Translations under genes and position numbers: made by a program
Assembly: GCF_001690525.1 (NCBI RefSeq)
Contig: NZ_LZGT01000003.1
Coordinates: 1-52,800, forward strand
Reading direction: 5' to 3'
Length of the DNA stretch: 52,800 nt
Origin: Gilliamella sp. App6-5
Lineage (GTDB): Bacteria > Pseudomonadota > Gammaproteobacteria > Enterobacterales > Orbaceae
The notes under the pieces: generated by a model
What the model saw: the letters and a program-made list of their open reading frames with translations, nothing else
Told to the model about the DNA's origin: nothing
Databases searched by the model: none
Part shown: positions 20,770 through 32,453 of the stretch, in pieces
Layout of the letters: every line of letters starts with the position of its first letter
Numbering within the stretch: the first letter of the stretch is position 1

Positions 20770-21575
20770 TTATATTCAATAGTTCTAGTTAGATTAACAG
20801 TTTTTGATTCATCGCCTGTTGTAATACAAACAGCTTTAGTCCAATCGTTGTTTTGATTATAATCTGAATAAGTACACGTTTCGGTGAGTTCAACCTCTTG
20901 TTCATTTTTATCATTAATGATGATGTCACCATTTGATGCTAATTTAAAGGTTCTGGTGATGGTTTTTTCTAATTGTTTATTGGCATTGTAAACGACATCT
21001 TTTTCTTGAGCTAATACAGGGAACTTTGTTTTTTCATCAACAGGAACATAAGCGTTATATAACACAAGCTCGACACGGTCGTTGTCATAAATAATTTTGC
21101 TATTAAAAATGACGTTATTTTCTGCAAAGTGTGATAGGGTGGTTTCAACCAAACGACCTTGTTCATCAAATTCTGAACTTGCAACTATATTATTATTATT
21201 GTTTTTCATGCCAAGAATATTTTTCGATGAATCAAAAGTAATCTCATAAACATTTCTGGTGTCGCCCATACCGTAGCTATATTTAGCTGTTTCATAGTTA
21301 ATGTCGCCATGTAACCCTTCTAAATCATAATTAGCTACAAATCCTTGTTCATTGTAATTAATGGTTTTACTTGATAAGCCTTGAATATGTTGTTGTTTAA
21401 TCATTTTATTAAACGGTAAAAGTTCTGGTTCAGTATGAAAAAGATAACTATTAATCATTGCTGTCGGTAATTGTGGCGAGTATTTTTCATCAACTGTTTT
21501 TTTATCATCGCAACCGCTGATGGATAGTGTACTGCTAAATATACATATATATAAAAATAAACTATTTTTTTTCAT
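20766..21575 (-). CDS. YnfC-like lipoprotein
   Basis: The first 22 residues form a lipoprotein signal with lipobox SISGC (Cys22 after processing becomes +1). Asp at +2 (CDD) would predict retention in the inner membrane under the E. coli Lol rule. The rest is Asn/Asp/Thr-rich beta-type sequence with [12 protein letters not shown]-like turns. The ending, with a CTY...AVC cysteine pair and TRTIEYN, resembles the end of the UPF0257 lipoprotein YnfC of E. coli. The function of that family is unknown to me. The gene is isolated and convergent with nudC. Confidence 0.7.
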   Translation of the reverse strand: MKKNSLFLYICIFSSTLSISGCDDKKTVDEKYSPQLPTAMINSYLFHTEPELLPFNKMIKQQHIQGLSSKTINYNEQGFVANYDLEGLHGDINYETAKYSYGMGDTRNVYEITFDSSKNILGMKNNNNNIVASSEFDEQGRLVETTLSHFAENNVIFNSKIIYDNDRVELVLYNAYVPVDEKTKFPVLAQEKDVVYNANKQLEKTITRTFKLASNGDIIINDKNEQEVELTETCTYSDYNQNNDWTKAVCITTGDESKTVNLTRTIEYN

Positions 21576-21603
21576 AGAGCAGATTTCCTTTTATTCTGTT
21601 GTC

Positions 21604-22374
21604 TTATTTATTTTTGCACCAAGTAGCAAGTGCTTCGTAGTGCCAATCTTTCATCATGTGGTACCAAGCAGAACGCCATTTACGTACAGTATCATTGTGT
21701 AAATTAAGTGCTTTTCTTATTTGTAAATTATTAGCTCCAGAGACAAGTAGATCGATGAATTGTAGCCATAATTCAGGTTTTGGTATTCGGTTTAAACTAG
21801 TGTTGCTTAAAATATTAAAACTATGTCGACAGCGTTTACAGCGATAGCAAGTGCGAGAACCGACTTTGGTTGTTTCGTTCGATCCGCAGTGTATACAAGT
21901 TGGACTTTGTTCATTCAATAAGGCGGTTACTTTAGCTTTAATGTTTTGATGCTGTTCTGCTAAAGTTGGCATTAAGGCGGTTTGTTTTTGATGTGTATAC
22001 CACTTATGCAATGATGGGTAATAGATTTGAAGATAATGAATAATAGCACGATCTCGACGCATTACCTTTTCTAATGAGCTTTCAAGTTTTTTGGCAATAT
22101 TGAGATAACTAATATTTTTTATGCGACTAGTAAAGATAAGTTCTAGCCAATTAAATGGCATTAAACGATTGAAAGGAGTATTGGTTGAAACAGTAAAATA
22201 TTTATGACAATCTTTACAACGGTATGTTTTAGTTGGTTTTGAACGAATTAAATAAAATTCAGTTTTTTTACAAAATGGACAAGCTTGTACATGTTGCGAT
22301 GTTATTTTTTCTAGGTCATGATGAAAAGCTTTAAATTCATCATGCAATTCGGTTGGTACGAGTTCATAAATCAT
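21604..22374 (-). CDS. Tandem zinc-ribbon/helix-turn-helix protein (transposase-related, DUF746-like)
   Basis: Two similar halves are visible. Each begins with a four-cysteine zinc ribbon (CPFC...CKDC at residues 32-56; CIHC...CKRC in the second half) followed by FTVSTNTPFNRL or FNILSNTSLNRI and a helical region. The second half ends in a helix-turn-helix-like LQIRKALNLHNDTVRKW. The zinc ribbon plus this following motif resembles the N-terminal part of IS1/IS1595-type transposases and tandem DUF746 proteins. No DDE catalytic domain is present, so it is not a working transposase alone. It could be a domesticated DNA-binding protein. It lies 28 bases beyond the lipoprotein start on the same strand. 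The family name is recalled, not searched. Confidence 0.6.
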   Translation of the reverse strand: MIYELVPTELHDEFKAFHHDLEKITSQHVQACPFCKKTEFYLIRSKPTKTYRCKDCHKYFTVSTNTPFNRLMPFNWLELIFTSRIKNISYLNIAKKLESSLEKVMRRDRAIIHYLQIYYPSLHKWYTHQKQTALMPTLAEQHQNIKAKVTALLNEQSPTCIHCGSNETTKVGSRTCYRCKRCRHSFNILSNTSLNRIPKPELWLQFIDLLVSGANNLQIRKALNLHNDTVRKWRSAWYHMMKDWHYEALATWCKNK

Positions 22375-22638
22375 TTTTTATTCCCTTATCGCTTATCCCT
22401 GTAAATATTATCAGATTTTTACTTAAACATATAGCTTCCCCGAAACTTTTTTACAATTTTTAGCAAAGAGTAATTCTTAACCAAGAATAAGTGATAACTT
22501 ATTTTTATTTCTTATTTTTTTATTATCGATGCCCAGGTGAAGAATGAAAGTTATATTGTTATTAAATAGTATGATTGATAATGTGATTCGATATGTTAGA
22601 TATTTTGTAGGAAAAGTCGAGTTGTTTACACTTCATAA

Positions 22639-22960
22639 TTAAAATAATCCTTTAAAACTCATAGGCGTTTTCCCGAAAGCACTTTATGAGGTTTAACTGT
22701 ATTATAATGGATAATAAATTGCTTAAGTTTTTGTTGCCTATCTTTTGAATCTTCGAATATTTGCTGATTATGCCACATTTCCATATTAAAGTGCGTATCA
22801 TTCTTTCCGCTTTCCCATTCGTTTGCGGGCAGGTTTGGTAAATTTTTGATTGATACGATAGTTATTACACGTTTTAACAAATAAGTGTTCGCCTGTGCTT
22901 TGATATTTACGTCCGTTATTGGAATAAATACGCCTTCCAAATATTGGAGAGCGTAATTAT
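22639..22960 (-). pseudogene. Decayed IS481-family transposase, C-terminal fragment
   Basis: Reading the minus strand through several frames recovers a transposase C-terminus: IYSNNGRKYQSTGEHLFVK and QKFTKPARKR in one frame (about 22930-22825), NGKAERMIRTL in the next (about 22825-22790), EMWHNQQIFEDSKDRQQKL and FIIHYNTVKPHKVLSGK in a third (to about 22665), and TPMSFKGLF before the stop at 22639. At least three single-base indels are needed. The N-terminal DDE part is absent. The longest open piece (22659-23000) is an artefact that runs into the 3' end of hemB. Confidence 0.8.
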
Positions 22961-22981
22961 TATCTATTTGAATAAATATAT

Positions 22982-24019
<1,038 letters not shown>

Positions 24020-24163
24020 TCATTTATTATCTGACGCTATATGTTGATTGGCAAATTAATTTGCTCTCTTAGAATAATTCGATTTTTTACTTTACAACAT
24101 ATATTGATTAGGGGTAAAATTACGCACTAAATTTTAGTCCCTTGTGATATTAAACAAATTTGA

Positions 24164-24391
<228 letters not shown>

Positions 24392-24471
24392 TTGTTTTTA
24401 AGATTATTTATACTGAAAACTTGAATTGATATTAAAATCAATTTGTTATTTTTTTTAATATAAAGAATTCT

Positions 24472-24500
24472 AACAAGCCGTATTTTTGATACGGCTTGTT
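24472..24500 (+). terminator. Intra-operon hairpin between rpsU and dnaG
   Basis: AACAAGCCGTAT (24472-24483) pairs perfectly with ATACGGCTTGTT (24489-24500) around TTTTG, followed by a loosely T-rich GTCTTTC. E. coli has an attenuating terminator at the same place in this operon that keeps primase far below S21, and this hairpin probably does the same. Confidence 0.75.
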
Positions 24501-24537
24501 GTCTTTCTATAACACCTAAATTGGTTGAAAATTTATC

Positions 24538-26319
24538 ATGAAAGGTCATATCCCTCGCGATTTCATTTTAGATCTCATTGCTCGAACTAGCATTCTTGAT
24601 GTGATTAGTAAACGCGTTAAAATGAAAAAAAAAGGGAATAACTATTTTGGTTGCTGCCCTTTCCATGATGAAAAAACAGCCTCTTTTTCGCTGAATGAGA
24701 AAAAGCAGATCTATTACTGTTTTGGATGTGGTGCATCGGGATCGGTTGTTAATTTTTTAATGCAATATGAACGGTTGTCTTTCCCTGAAGCCATTGAAGA
24801 ATTGGCTAGTATACAAGGGATTCGAGTACCTTATATTGATAGTGATAACAATCAAATAGATCAATCCAAGCATATTGAATCTCGAAATGTACGTCGTGAT
24901 TTGTATACCTTGATGGCTAAAATCACGGATTTCTACCAGCAGCAATTAGTATTACCAACATCTATCGATGCTCAAAAATATCTTGAAAATCGAGGGCTGA
25001 ACGCTGAAATTATTGCTAGATATAAAATTGGTTTTGCCCCTAATGATTGGCGATTAACTTCACAAAACATTGTTAAAACAAAAGCTGAAGCAGTGCTTTA
25101 TGAACAAGCAGGCATGCTTGTAACCAATGATAGTGGTAATCAATATGACCGCTTTCGGGCACGAATCATGTTTCCTATCCGTGATAGGCAAGGAAACGTG
25201 ATAGCATTTGGTGGACGAACTATCATTAATGATCCAGCAAAATATATTAATTCACCGGAAACACCAATTTTCCATAAAGGTTTTCAACTTTATGGACTTT
25301 ATGAAACACAAGAAGTGAATCGTAATCCTCAACAACTCATCGTGGTTGAAGGTTATATGGATGTAGTTTCGCTTGCTCAATATGGCATTGATTATGCAGT
25401 TGCTTCTTTAGGCACGGCAACTTCAGAAGAACATATTAAGTTATTATTTAGAGCAACAGATTCGGTAATATTTTGTTATGATGGCGATAATGCTGGGCGA
25501 AGTGCCGCTTGGCGAGCTCTTAATGTATTATTGCCTTGCTTAATCGATGGTAAGAAAATTACCTTTGCTTTTTTACCTCAAGATGAAGATCCGGATAGTT
25601 TTGTTCGTAAAGTTGGTAAAGCGGGTTTTGAAAAATATTTAAATGAGGCCTCAAATTTATCAAAGTTTTTATTTGATGAACTTTTGAAACAGGTTGATTT
25701 AAAAACAGCTGAAGGAAAAGCTAAATTGAGCTCGTTAGCATTACCGCTACTTGATCAAATTAAAGCAAAAGCTTTCAGATTAAATTTATTACAAAAACTT
25801 GGCAATTATTTAGGTTTGCTTGATGTCTCTCAGCTAGAGCAATTAATGAATGAAAATCGATCTAAAAGTGATGAAAAGGCGAAAGAAAAAGTCCCTGTAT
25901 CACAAATGAAATTAACCACTATGCGTGTTTTAATTGGTTTATTACTTCAATACCCTAATCTTGCTGAGCAAGTTTCTGATATTAATGTGATTCGCCAAGT
26001 TAAAATGGCAGGTATTGAGATCTTCATTGAATTACTTGAATTATGTCAACGTTATCCCAATATAACGACAGCACAAATATTAACAGAGTGTATAGATAGA
26101 CCGTTTTATAAACAATTAAATCGTTTATCAACATGGGAGTGCCATTATCAAGATGATGAAATAGATTCAACTTTTTCACATACTTTAAAAGAGTTGTATG
26201 ATAACATACTCGCCCAAAGGCAAGATGAACTAATCGCAAAAGAGAGAGTCTCCGGTTTAAGTACCGCAGAGAAAAAAGAATTGGCGACTTTAATACTTGT
26301 TTTATCAAAAAAAGACTAA
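24538..26319 (+). CDS. dnaG: DnaG primase
   Basis: DnaG lays the RNA primers for replication. The N-terminal zinc site is Cys40, His43, Cys61 and Cys64, the same numbering as E. coli. The TOPRIM core has VVEGYMDVVSL and the metal-binding DGDNAGRSAA. A C-terminal helicase-binding domain follows a spacer at about residue 440. It is 593 residues against 581 in E. coli. No clear ribosome site precedes the ATG (24538), consistent with low expression relative to its neighbours. Confidence 0.97.
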   Translation: MKGHIPRDFILDLIARTSILDVISKRVKMKKKGNNYFGCCPFHDEKTASFSLNEKKQIYYCFGCGASGSVVNFLMQYERLSFPEAIEELASIQGIRVPYIDSDNNQIDQSKHIESRNVRRDLYTLMAKITDFYQQQLVLPTSIDAQKYLENRGLNAEIIARYKIGFAPNDWRLTSQNIVKTKAEAVLYEQAGMLVTNDSGNQYDRFRARIMFPIRDRQGNVIAFGGRTIINDPAKYINSPETPIFHKGFQLYGLYETQEVNRNPQQLIVVEGYMDVVSLAQYGIDYAVASLGTATSEEHIKLLFRATDSVIFCYDGDNAGRSAAWRALNVLLPCLIDGKKITFAFLPQDEDPDSFVRKVGKAGFEKYLNEASNLSKFLFDELLKQVDLKTAEGKAKLSSLALPLLDQIKAKAFRLNLLQKLGNYLGLLDVSQLEQLMNENRSKSDEKAKEKVPVSQMKLTTMRVLIGLLLQYPNLAEQVSDINVIRQVKMAGIEIFIELLELCQRYPNITTAQILTECIDRPFYKQLNRLSTWECHYQDDEIDSTFSHTLKELYDNILAQRQDELIAKERVSGLSTAEKKELATLILVLSKKD

Positions 26320-26400
26320 ATATATAGGGTACATGTAGATTTCAGATACTGTTCTACATATATAATATAGATGACCAAATAACTAAAGTGGATACCTTTT

Positions 26401-28239
26401 ATGGAGCAAAATTCTCAATCACAGCTTAAACTCCTAATCATTCGAGGTAAGGAGCTAGGATACCTGACCTATGCTGATGTCAACGATCACTTGCCTGAAG
26501 AGATTATTGATTCAGATCAGATTGAAGATATTATCCAAATGATTAATGATATGGGGATTCAAGTTCTTGAAGAAGCCCCAGATTCTGATGAGTTATTACT
26601 TTCCGATAATGTCCCTGATGAAGAGGCCGTTGAAGCAGCGACAGCATTAGTATTATCTAATGTTGAGTCAGAAATTGGTAGAACAACCGATCCCGTTCGT
26701 ATGTATATGCGTGAAATGGGGGCGGTTGAACTGTTAACGCGTGAAGGCGAAATTGATATTGCTAAGCGTATTGAAGATGGTATTAATCAGGTTCAAACTT
26801 CAGTATCCGAATATCCAGAAGCCATTACCTATCTTTTAGAGCAATATAATTTAATCGAAAGCGGACAAGTTCGTTTATCTGATTTGATTACAGGTTTTGT
26901 TGATCCAAATGCTGAAGAAGTCTCTGAAGAACTACCTGAAGAGTTAGTTAGTGAAACCGAAATTGACATTGATGATAGCGACGATGAGAATGAGGATGAA
27001 GAAAGCGATGCTTCAACTGATGATGATGTTTCTATTGATCCTGAAGTTGCAAAAGCTAAATTTGCTGAATTAAAAGAGCAACATGATAAAACTTCTGAGG
27101 CTATAAAAAAATATGGTCGTGCTCATAAAAAAGCACAAAAAGAGATCGAAAATCTATCAGAAATATTCAAACAATTCCGTTTAGTTGCTAAGCAGTTTGA
27201 TATTCTTGTTAATAATATGAGAAGCATGATGGAGCGCGTTAGAACACATGAACGTGCCATTATGAAGATCTGTGTGGAACAATGCAAAATGCCGAAAAAG
27301 CAGTTTATGACGCATTTTACCGGTAATGAAAATAACATGAATTGGTATCACAAGGCATTAACTGCTAAAGGTGCATTTGCTGTAAGTTTGAAAGAATTTG
27401 AAGAACCTATCCAAGTTCAGATCAATCTATTACAGCAAATTGAAACAGAAACTAATCTTTCTATTGAGCAAATTAAAGATATTAATCGACGCATGTCTAT
27501 TGGTGAAGCTAAAGCACGTCGTGCTAAGAAAGAAATGGTTGAAGCTAACTTGCGACTCGTTATCTCTATTGCGAAGAAATATACTAACCGCGGATTACAA
27601 TTCTTAGATCTTATCCAAGAAGGTAATATAGGTTTGATGAAAGCGGTTGATAAGTTTGAATATCGTCGTGGTTATAAATTTTCAACCTATGCAACTTGGT
27701 GGATAAGGCAAGCTATTACTCGTTCTATTGCCGATCAAGCAAGGACAATCCGTATTCCAGTGCATATGATTGAAACAATCAACAAATTAAATCGTATTTC
27801 ACGTCAAATGTTACAAGAGATTGGTCGTGAACCAACACCTGAAGAGTTGTCAGAGCGCATGCAAATGCCAGAAGACAAAATTCGTAAAGTGCTTAAGATT
27901 GCTAAAGAACCTATTTCAATGGAAACACCTGTTGGGGATGATGAGGATTCCCATTTAGGTGATTTTATTGAAGATACCGCTCTTGAGCAACCGTTAGATG
28001 CAGCTACGTCTGAAAGCCTGCGCAGTGCGACACGCGATATCTTATCTGGTTTAACGCCAAGAGAAGCCAAAGTGTTACGTATGCGATTTGGTATTGATAT
28101 GAATACAGATCATACGCTAGAAGAAGTCGGTAAACAATTTGATGTCACACGTGAACGTATTCGTCAAATTGAAGCTAAAGCCTTGCGTAAGTTACGCCAT
28201 CCAAGTCGATCCGATGTGCTTCGTAGTTTCTTAGAATAA
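26401..28239 (+). CDS. rpoD: RpoD, housekeeping sigma-70
   Basis: RpoD is the main promoter-recognition subunit. Region 1.1 is followed by region 1.2 ([23 protein letters not shown], from about residue 96), the acidic non-conserved insert (about 170-215) and regions 2.1-2.4 with [19 protein letters not shown] and [14 protein letters not shown]. Region 3 has [15 protein letters not shown], and region 4.2 has the helix-turn-helix [18 protein letters not shown]. It is 612 residues against 613 in E. coli. The intergenic sequence before it (26320-26400) is AT-rich with a TATAAT-like element, so it may also have its own promoter. Confidence 0.98.
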   Translation: MEQNSQSQLKLLIIRGKELGYLTYADVNDHLPEEIIDSDQIEDIIQMINDMGIQVLEEAPDSDELLLSDNVPDEEAVEAATALVLSNVESEIGRTTDPVRMYMREMGAVELLTREGEIDIAKRIEDGINQVQTSVSEYPEAITYLLEQYNLIESGQVRLSDLITGFVDPNAEEVSEELPEELVSETEIDIDDSDDENEDEESDASTDDDVSIDPEVAKAKFAELKEQHDKTSEAIKKYGRAHKKAQKEIENLSEIFKQFRLVAKQFDILVNNMRSMMERVRTHERAIMKICVEQCKMPKKQFMTHFTGNENNMNWYHKALTAKGAFAVSLKEFEEPIQVQINLLQQIETETNLSIEQIKDINRRMSIGEAKARRAKKEMVEANLRLVISIAKKYTNRGLQFLDLIQEGNIGLMKAVDKFEYRRGYKFSTYATWWIRQAITRSIADQARTIRIPVHMIETINKLNRISRQMLQEIGREPTPEELSERMQMPEDKIRKVLKIAKEPISMETPVGDDEDSHLGDFIEDTALEQPLDAATSESLRSATRDILSGLTPREAKVLRMRFGIDMNTDHTLEEVGKQFDVTRERIRQIEAKALRKLRHPSRSDVLRSFLE

Positions 28240-28257
28240 ATTTTATTTTCTATTTAG

Positions 28258-28284
28258 ATCGCCACAATTGTGGCGATTTTTTTT
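28258..28284 (+). terminator. Terminator after rpoD
   Basis: The perfect 20-base palindrome of ATCGCCACAA and TTGTGGCGAT (28258-28277) runs directly into eight T. It sits 18 bases after the rpoD stop and closes the rpsU-dnaG-rpoD operon. Confidence 0.92.
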
Positions 28285-28303
28285 ACTAATTAAGCTAAAA
28301 GCT

Positions 28304-29275
28304 ATGAATATACTCCAACGTTTTAAACTTGATCCATTCTTATTAACGCTAATTTGTGTCGTCATTACAGCAAATTTTTTCCCATGTGAGGGGCAAACCA
28401 AAGTTTTTTTTGAAAACCTCACAACCTTTGCTATTGGCTTACTCTTTTTTATGCATGGCGCCAAGCTTTCTTTTCAAGCAATTGTTATTGGCATAAAAAA
28501 TTGGCGATTGCATTTGGTTATTTTTATGACTACTTTTGTTATCTTCCCGATCCTTGGGGTGATGATGCAAGTCTTGGTTCCCAGTTTCTTATCACAAAAT
28601 CTTTATTTGGGTTTTGTTTATCTTTGCGTATTACCGGCAACCGTTCAATCTGCTATTGCGTTTACCTCAATTGCAAAAGGCAATGTGGCTGCGGCTATTT
28701 GTAGTGCTTCAGCATCAACATTATTAGGGGTGTTTATTTCTCCTGTTTTAGTGAGTTTATTGATGCATACCCAAGCTTCAAATTCTATGAATATGCTAGA
28801 TGCCATCACTTCTATCATGTTAAAACTTATGTTGCCATTTTTACTTGGTCACTTATCAAGACGCTTTATTGGCAAATGGGTGGATAAATATAAAAGTGTC
28901 ATTTCTAAAACCGATCGATTCTCGATTCTAATAGTTGTATATGTAGCCTTTAGTGATGCCGTTGCTAATGGCATTTGGTCTCAAATTAGTTTGTTATCAC
29001 TTTTATCAATTATTTTTTATTCTATTATATTATTAATTATTGTTTTATTAATAACAACTTATGGTTCAAGATTACTGGGTTTTAACAAAGAAGATGAAAT
29101 CACTATTGTGTTTTGTGGTTCCAAAAAAAGTTTAGCGAGCGGTATACCTATGGCTAGCATTATTTTTCCTATGTCGATAATTGGCATAATAATTTTACCC
29201 TTAATGATTTTTCATCAAGTTCAATTAATGATTTGTGCGCTTTTAGCTGCACATTATGCAAAACGAAAAATTTAA
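28304..29275 (+). CDS. yfeH: YfeH, bile acid:sodium symporter-family membrane protein
   Basis: This is an SBF-like (BASS superfamily) integral membrane protein with about nine or ten hydrophobic segments. It is very close to E. coli Yfe[13 protein letters not shown]-type start, [41 protein letters not shown], and [21 protein letters not shown]. The transported substrate is not known to me. The start is placed at the ATG at 28304 (323 residues); an upstream in-frame ATG at 28268 would lie inside the rpoD terminator. It is followed by pitA after 68 bases on the same strand. Confidence 0.92.
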   Translation: MNILQRFKLDPFLLTLICVVITANFFPCEGQTKVFFENLTTFAIGLLFFMHGAKLSFQAIVIGIKNWRLHLVIFMTTFVIFPILGVMMQVLVPSFLSQNLYLGFVYLCVLPATVQSAIAFTSIAKGNVAAAICSASASTLLGVFISPVLVSLLMHTQASNSMNMLDAITSIMLKLMLPFLLGHLSRRFIGKWVDKYKSVISKTDRFSILIVVYVAFSDAVANGIWSQISLLSLLSIIFYSIILLIIVLLITTYGSRLLGFNKEDEITIVFCGSKKSLASGIPMASIIFPMSIIGIIILPLMIFHQVQLMICALLAAHYAKRKI

Positions 29276-29343
29276 AAATTGTTTTGCTCATTGCCCTATT
29301 CTCAAGGATAATAGGGCCGCTATTAACAACAGAAAGATATATT

Positions 29344-30858
29344 ATGTTACATCTATTTGCTGAATTAGAATTTTCGACCATTATACTATTAGTTTTGGCA
29401 CTGTTTTTTGTACTCTTTTATGAAGCAATTAATGGATTCCACGACACAGCTAATGCTGTTGCAACAGTAATTTATACTAGGGCATTAAAGGAACAACTCG
29501 CTGTTTTTATGGCTGGTATGTTTAACTTTTTTGGGGTTTTGCTTGGTGGCCTCAGTGTGGCTTATGCCATAGTTCATCTATTACCTACTGATTTATTGCT
29601 TAATGTCAGTTCATCACATGGGCTTGCTATGGTCTTTTCTATTTTATTTGCGGCTATCATTTGGAATCTTGGAACATGGTATCTTGGTATTCCAGCATCA
29701 AGCTCACATACCCTAATTGGTTCAATTATTGGTGTGGCACTGACTAACGCATTTATTATGGATACATCAATAATAGATGCCCTTAATATTCCTAAGATGA
29801 TTCATATCTTTTTATCATTAATTGTTTCCCCTATTGTAGGTCTTGTGATTGCAGGCTTGATGATCTTTCTGTTGAGAAAATATTGGACACGTAAAAGCCA
29901 AAGTAAAAAAAGCAGCAAAAAACGAGAACGTATTTTCATGACGCCAGAACAACGTGAAAAACTCTATGGCAAAAAGAAACCCCCTTTTTGGATTCGCATT
30001 ATGCTTATAATTTCAGCTGCTGGTGTGAGTTTTTCACATGGTGCTAATGATGGGCAAAAAGGTATCGGCTTATTAATGTTAGTATTAATGGGCATTGCTC
30101 CTGCTGGCTTTATTGTTAACATGAATGCATCCACCTATGATATTACAAATACTCGTAATGCGATTCACAATATTCAAGAGTATTTTGTTACCCATAATGA
30201 TGATTTAAATACAATAATTGGTACGCAGCCTGCGTTAGACACCAGCATTCCAGAAGGCGATTTGAATAAATATCATTGTGATTATTCACGCTCATTTATC
30301 ACATTAGGGATTGCTAATCACTTATTTAACAAAATCAATGATTACGGCTCATTGACTGTTGATCAACGATCACAAACTAGACGTATATTGTTATGTTTAT
30401 CTGATACGGTATCTCATGTTGCCAAACAACCGAATGTATCATCAGAAGACAAACAATATCTTAAATCTTTAAATAATGATTTACTTAAGACAGTAGAGTA
30501 TGCCCCAATTTGGATTATTGTTGCGGTTGCCTCGGCATTAGCGGTAGGGACGATGATTGGTTGGCGTCGTGTGGCGATTACTATCGGTGAAAAAATTGGT
30601 AAGAAAGGCATGACTTACGCACAAGGCGTATCGGCACAAATCACAACAGCTTTATCAATTGGGATTGCAAGTTACACCGGCATGCCAGTATCGACGACTC
30701 AAGTCCTTTCTTCATCGGTTGCGGGGACGATGATTGTTGATGGTGGTGGCGTGCAAAGTAAAACCATTAAAAGTATTGCATTAACATGGATTTTAACACT
30801 TCCAATTTCGATTTTGTTATCTGGATCACTTTTTTGGCTTGCTCAAAAATTAATTTAG
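29344..30858 (+). CDS. pitA: PitA, low-affinity phosphate (metal-phosphate) transporter
   Basis: PitA imports metal-phosphate complexes driven by protons. The two inverted signature repeats are present: [18 protein letters not shown] near the N-terminus and [19 protein letters not shown] in the middle. [12 protein letters not shown] and [17 protein letters not shown] are also there. A large cytoplasmic loop separates the two halves. The ATG at 29344 ([10 protein letters not shown]) matches E. coli; the frame is open further upstream but without family support. It is 504 residues against 499 in E. coli. E. coli likewise keeps pitA near uspA. Confidence 0.96.
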   Translation: MLHLFAELEFSTIILLVLALFFVLFYEAINGFHDTANAVATVIYTRALKEQLAVFMAGMFNFFGVLLGGLSVAYAIVHLLPTDLLLNVSSSHGLAMVFSILFAAIIWNLGTWYLGIPASSSHTLIGSIIGVALTNAFIMDTSIIDALNIPKMIHIFLSLIVSPIVGLVIAGLMIFLLRKYWTRKSQSKKSSKKRERIFMTPEQREKLYGKKKPPFWIRIMLIISAAGVSFSHGANDGQKGIGLLMLVLMGIAPAGFIVNMNASTYDITNTRNAIHNIQEYFVTHNDDLNTIIGTQPALDTSIPEGDLNKYHCDYSRSFITLGIANHLFNKINDYGSLTVDQRSQTRRILLCLSDTVSHVAKQPNVSSEDKQYLKSLNNDLLKTVEYAPIWIIVAVASALAVGTMIGWRRVAITIGEKIGKKGMTYAQGVSAQITTALSIGIASYTGMPVSTTQVLSSSVAGTMIVDGGGVQSKTIKSIALTWILTLPISILLSGSLFWLAQKLI

Positions 30859-30923
30859 TAGTAAAAGTAGAGTACTGATTTTCAATTTACTTGAGCGTTA
30901 AAAATAGGAAGGAGTAAAGTATC

Positions 30924-31376
30924 ATGGCTTATAAACATATATTAGTCGCAGTTGATTTATCACCTGAAAGTGAAGTTCTTGTCGAAAAAGCCGTTTCGAT
31001 GGCTAGGCCATATAATGCTCAAATATCATTGATTCATGTTGGTATTAATTATTCAGACCTTTACACGGGTTTAGTTGATATCAATATGAATGATATGAAA
31101 GATCGTATTACCGAAGATGCACATCTTGCATTAAATAAATTAGCGGATGATGCAGGTTATCCTATCGCTCATACTCTTTCGGGCAATGGGGAATTTGACC
31201 AAGTATTAATTGAAGCGATTCACGAATATAACATTGATCTGGTTGTGTGTGGGCATCATCAGGATTTCTGGAGTAAATTAATGTCTTCTGCTCGTCAACT
31301 TATCAATAATACCCATATTGATACTTTGATTGTTCCATTAAAGGATGAAGAGCCAGTGGAAGAACCAGCTAAATGA
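30924..31376 (+). CDS. uspA: UspA, universal stress protein A
   Basis: UspA is a small cytoplasmic protein induced by growth arrest and many stresses. It begins [32 protein letters not shown] and contains [21 protein letters not shown], nearly identical to E. coli UspA. It is of the UspA subtype that does not bind ATP: the G-2x-G-9x-G(S/T) loop is not seen. It is 150 residues against 144, with a longer acidic tail. GGAAGGAG before the ATG is a strong ribosome site. It is followed by a terminator. Confidence 0.96.
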   Translation: MAYKHILVAVDLSPESEVLVEKAVSMARPYNAQISLIHVGINYSDLYTGLVDINMNDMKDRITEDAHLALNKLADDAGYPIAHTLSGNGEFDQVLIEAIHEYNIDLVVCGHHQDFWSKLMSSARQLINNTHIDTLIVPLKDEEPVEEPAK

Positions 31377-31389
31377 AGTGTTAAATATC

Positions 31390-31415
31390 AACCCGCTTAA
31401 TTAGCGGGTTTTTTA
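31390..31415 (+). terminator. Terminator after uspA
   Basis: AACCCGCT (31390-31397) pairs perfectly with AGCGGGTT (31403-31410) around TAATT, followed by TTTT. It lies 13 bases after the uspA stop. Confidence 0.92.
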
Positions 31416-31558
31416 TTAGTATTTCATAAATAAATTTGTAAAAAACTTTCAGAAAAGCATGTGTTTTAGTATATTTTTATTTACTACTTTCTTGTTTGTA
31501 CCTATTGCATTTATGGAAATACACTCAAATTGTTATATAGTCAATAAGGGGATTGAAT

Positions 31559-32314
31559 ATGAATATCGCTTTAGTTACTGGTGCATCTTCTGGATTTGGG
31601 CAAGCTATTTGTCGTAAGCTAATCGCAGATGGTTATAAAGTGGTAGGTGTCGCTAGGCGTGCAGAAAAATTACAAAAGCTAGCGGATGAATTGGGAAGAA
31701 ACTTTACTTTTTTAGCTTTGGATATCACAAAAAAAGATGCAGTAGAGTCAATATTGTTGCAGCTACCTAAAGAATTCCAACCTGTCGATATTTTAATTAA
31801 TAATGCTGGATTGGCCTTGGGGTTAGAGCCTGCTTATCAAGCCGATTATAATGATTGGGAAACAATGATCCAAACTAACATAATTGGATTAATCCACTTG
31901 ACCCATCAGCTTTTGCCTAGTATGGTTGAGCATAATTTTGGTTACATCATTAACCTTGGTTCTGTAGCCGGTACCTATGCTTACAAAGGTGGAAATGTAT
32001 ACGGTGCATCTAAAGCATTTGTTAAACAATTTAGTGCTAATTTGCGTACCGATCTTTTAGGAACAAACATTAGGGTGACTAATATCGAACCTGGATTATG
32101 TGGTGGTACTGAATTTTCTAATGTTAGATTTCATGGAAATAATGAACAAGCAGCTGCCGTATACAAAGGTATTGATTATATAACTCCAGATGATATCGCC
32201 AATACTGTCTCATGGTTAGTTAATACACCAACACATTTTAATGTCAATTCACTTGAGATAATGCCTGTTGCACAAGCTCAAGCTGGATTAGCGGTTTACA
32301 AAGAAGGTGAATAA
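31559..32314 (+). CDS. ydfG: YdfG, NADP-dependent 3-hydroxy acid dehydrogenase (SDR)
   Basis: YdfG is a classical short-chain dehydrogenase that oxidises L-allo-threonine, serine and 3-hydroxypropionate-type 3-hydroxy acids and reduces malonic semialdehyde. The cofactor motif is TGASSGFG (residues 7-14); NNAG and the catalytic Ser (NLGSVAG) and YGASK follow. The EPGLCGGTEFSNVRF block is specific to the YdfG group. The ATG at 31559 is preceded by AAGGGGA; an in-frame TTG two codons upstream is rejected. It has 251 residues (E. coli 248). Confidence 0.94.
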   Translation: MNIALVTGASSGFGQAICRKLIADGYKVVGVARRAEKLQKLADELGRNFTFLALDITKKDAVESILLQLPKEFQPVDILINNAGLALGLEPAYQADYNDWETMIQTNIIGLIHLTHQLLPSMVEHNFGYIINLGSVAGTYAYKGGNVYGASKAFVKQFSANLRTDLLGTNIRVTNIEPGLCGGTEFSNVRFHGNNEQAAAVYKGIDYITPDDIANTVSWLVNTPTHFNVNSLEIMPVAQAQAGLAVYKEGE

Positions 32315-32391
32315 TCAAATAACATCGGGATTAAATTATAAATACCGATATTCTTTAATTTTAAAAAATAGATATAAAAAACAAAATAGAC

Positions 32392-32420
32392 TTGCACTTC
32401 TTTCTTTGGATTGCTATTCT
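32392..32420 (+). promoter_or_regulatory. Sigma-70 promoter for the small gene at 32454
   Basis: TTGCAC (32392-32397) and TATTCT (32415-32420) are 17 bases apart, 34 bases ahead of the ATG. The spacing and position are good. Confidence 0.65.
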
Positions 32421-32453
32421 TTTCCCTTGTAATTTTGATTGAGGTTAATGGTA

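Noticed and set aside
24051-24064. 14-base palindrome GCAAATTAATTTGC between hemB and rpsU as an operator
   Set aside because: Short AT-rich palindromes are common at this composition, and no matching site or regulator was found elsewhere in the window.
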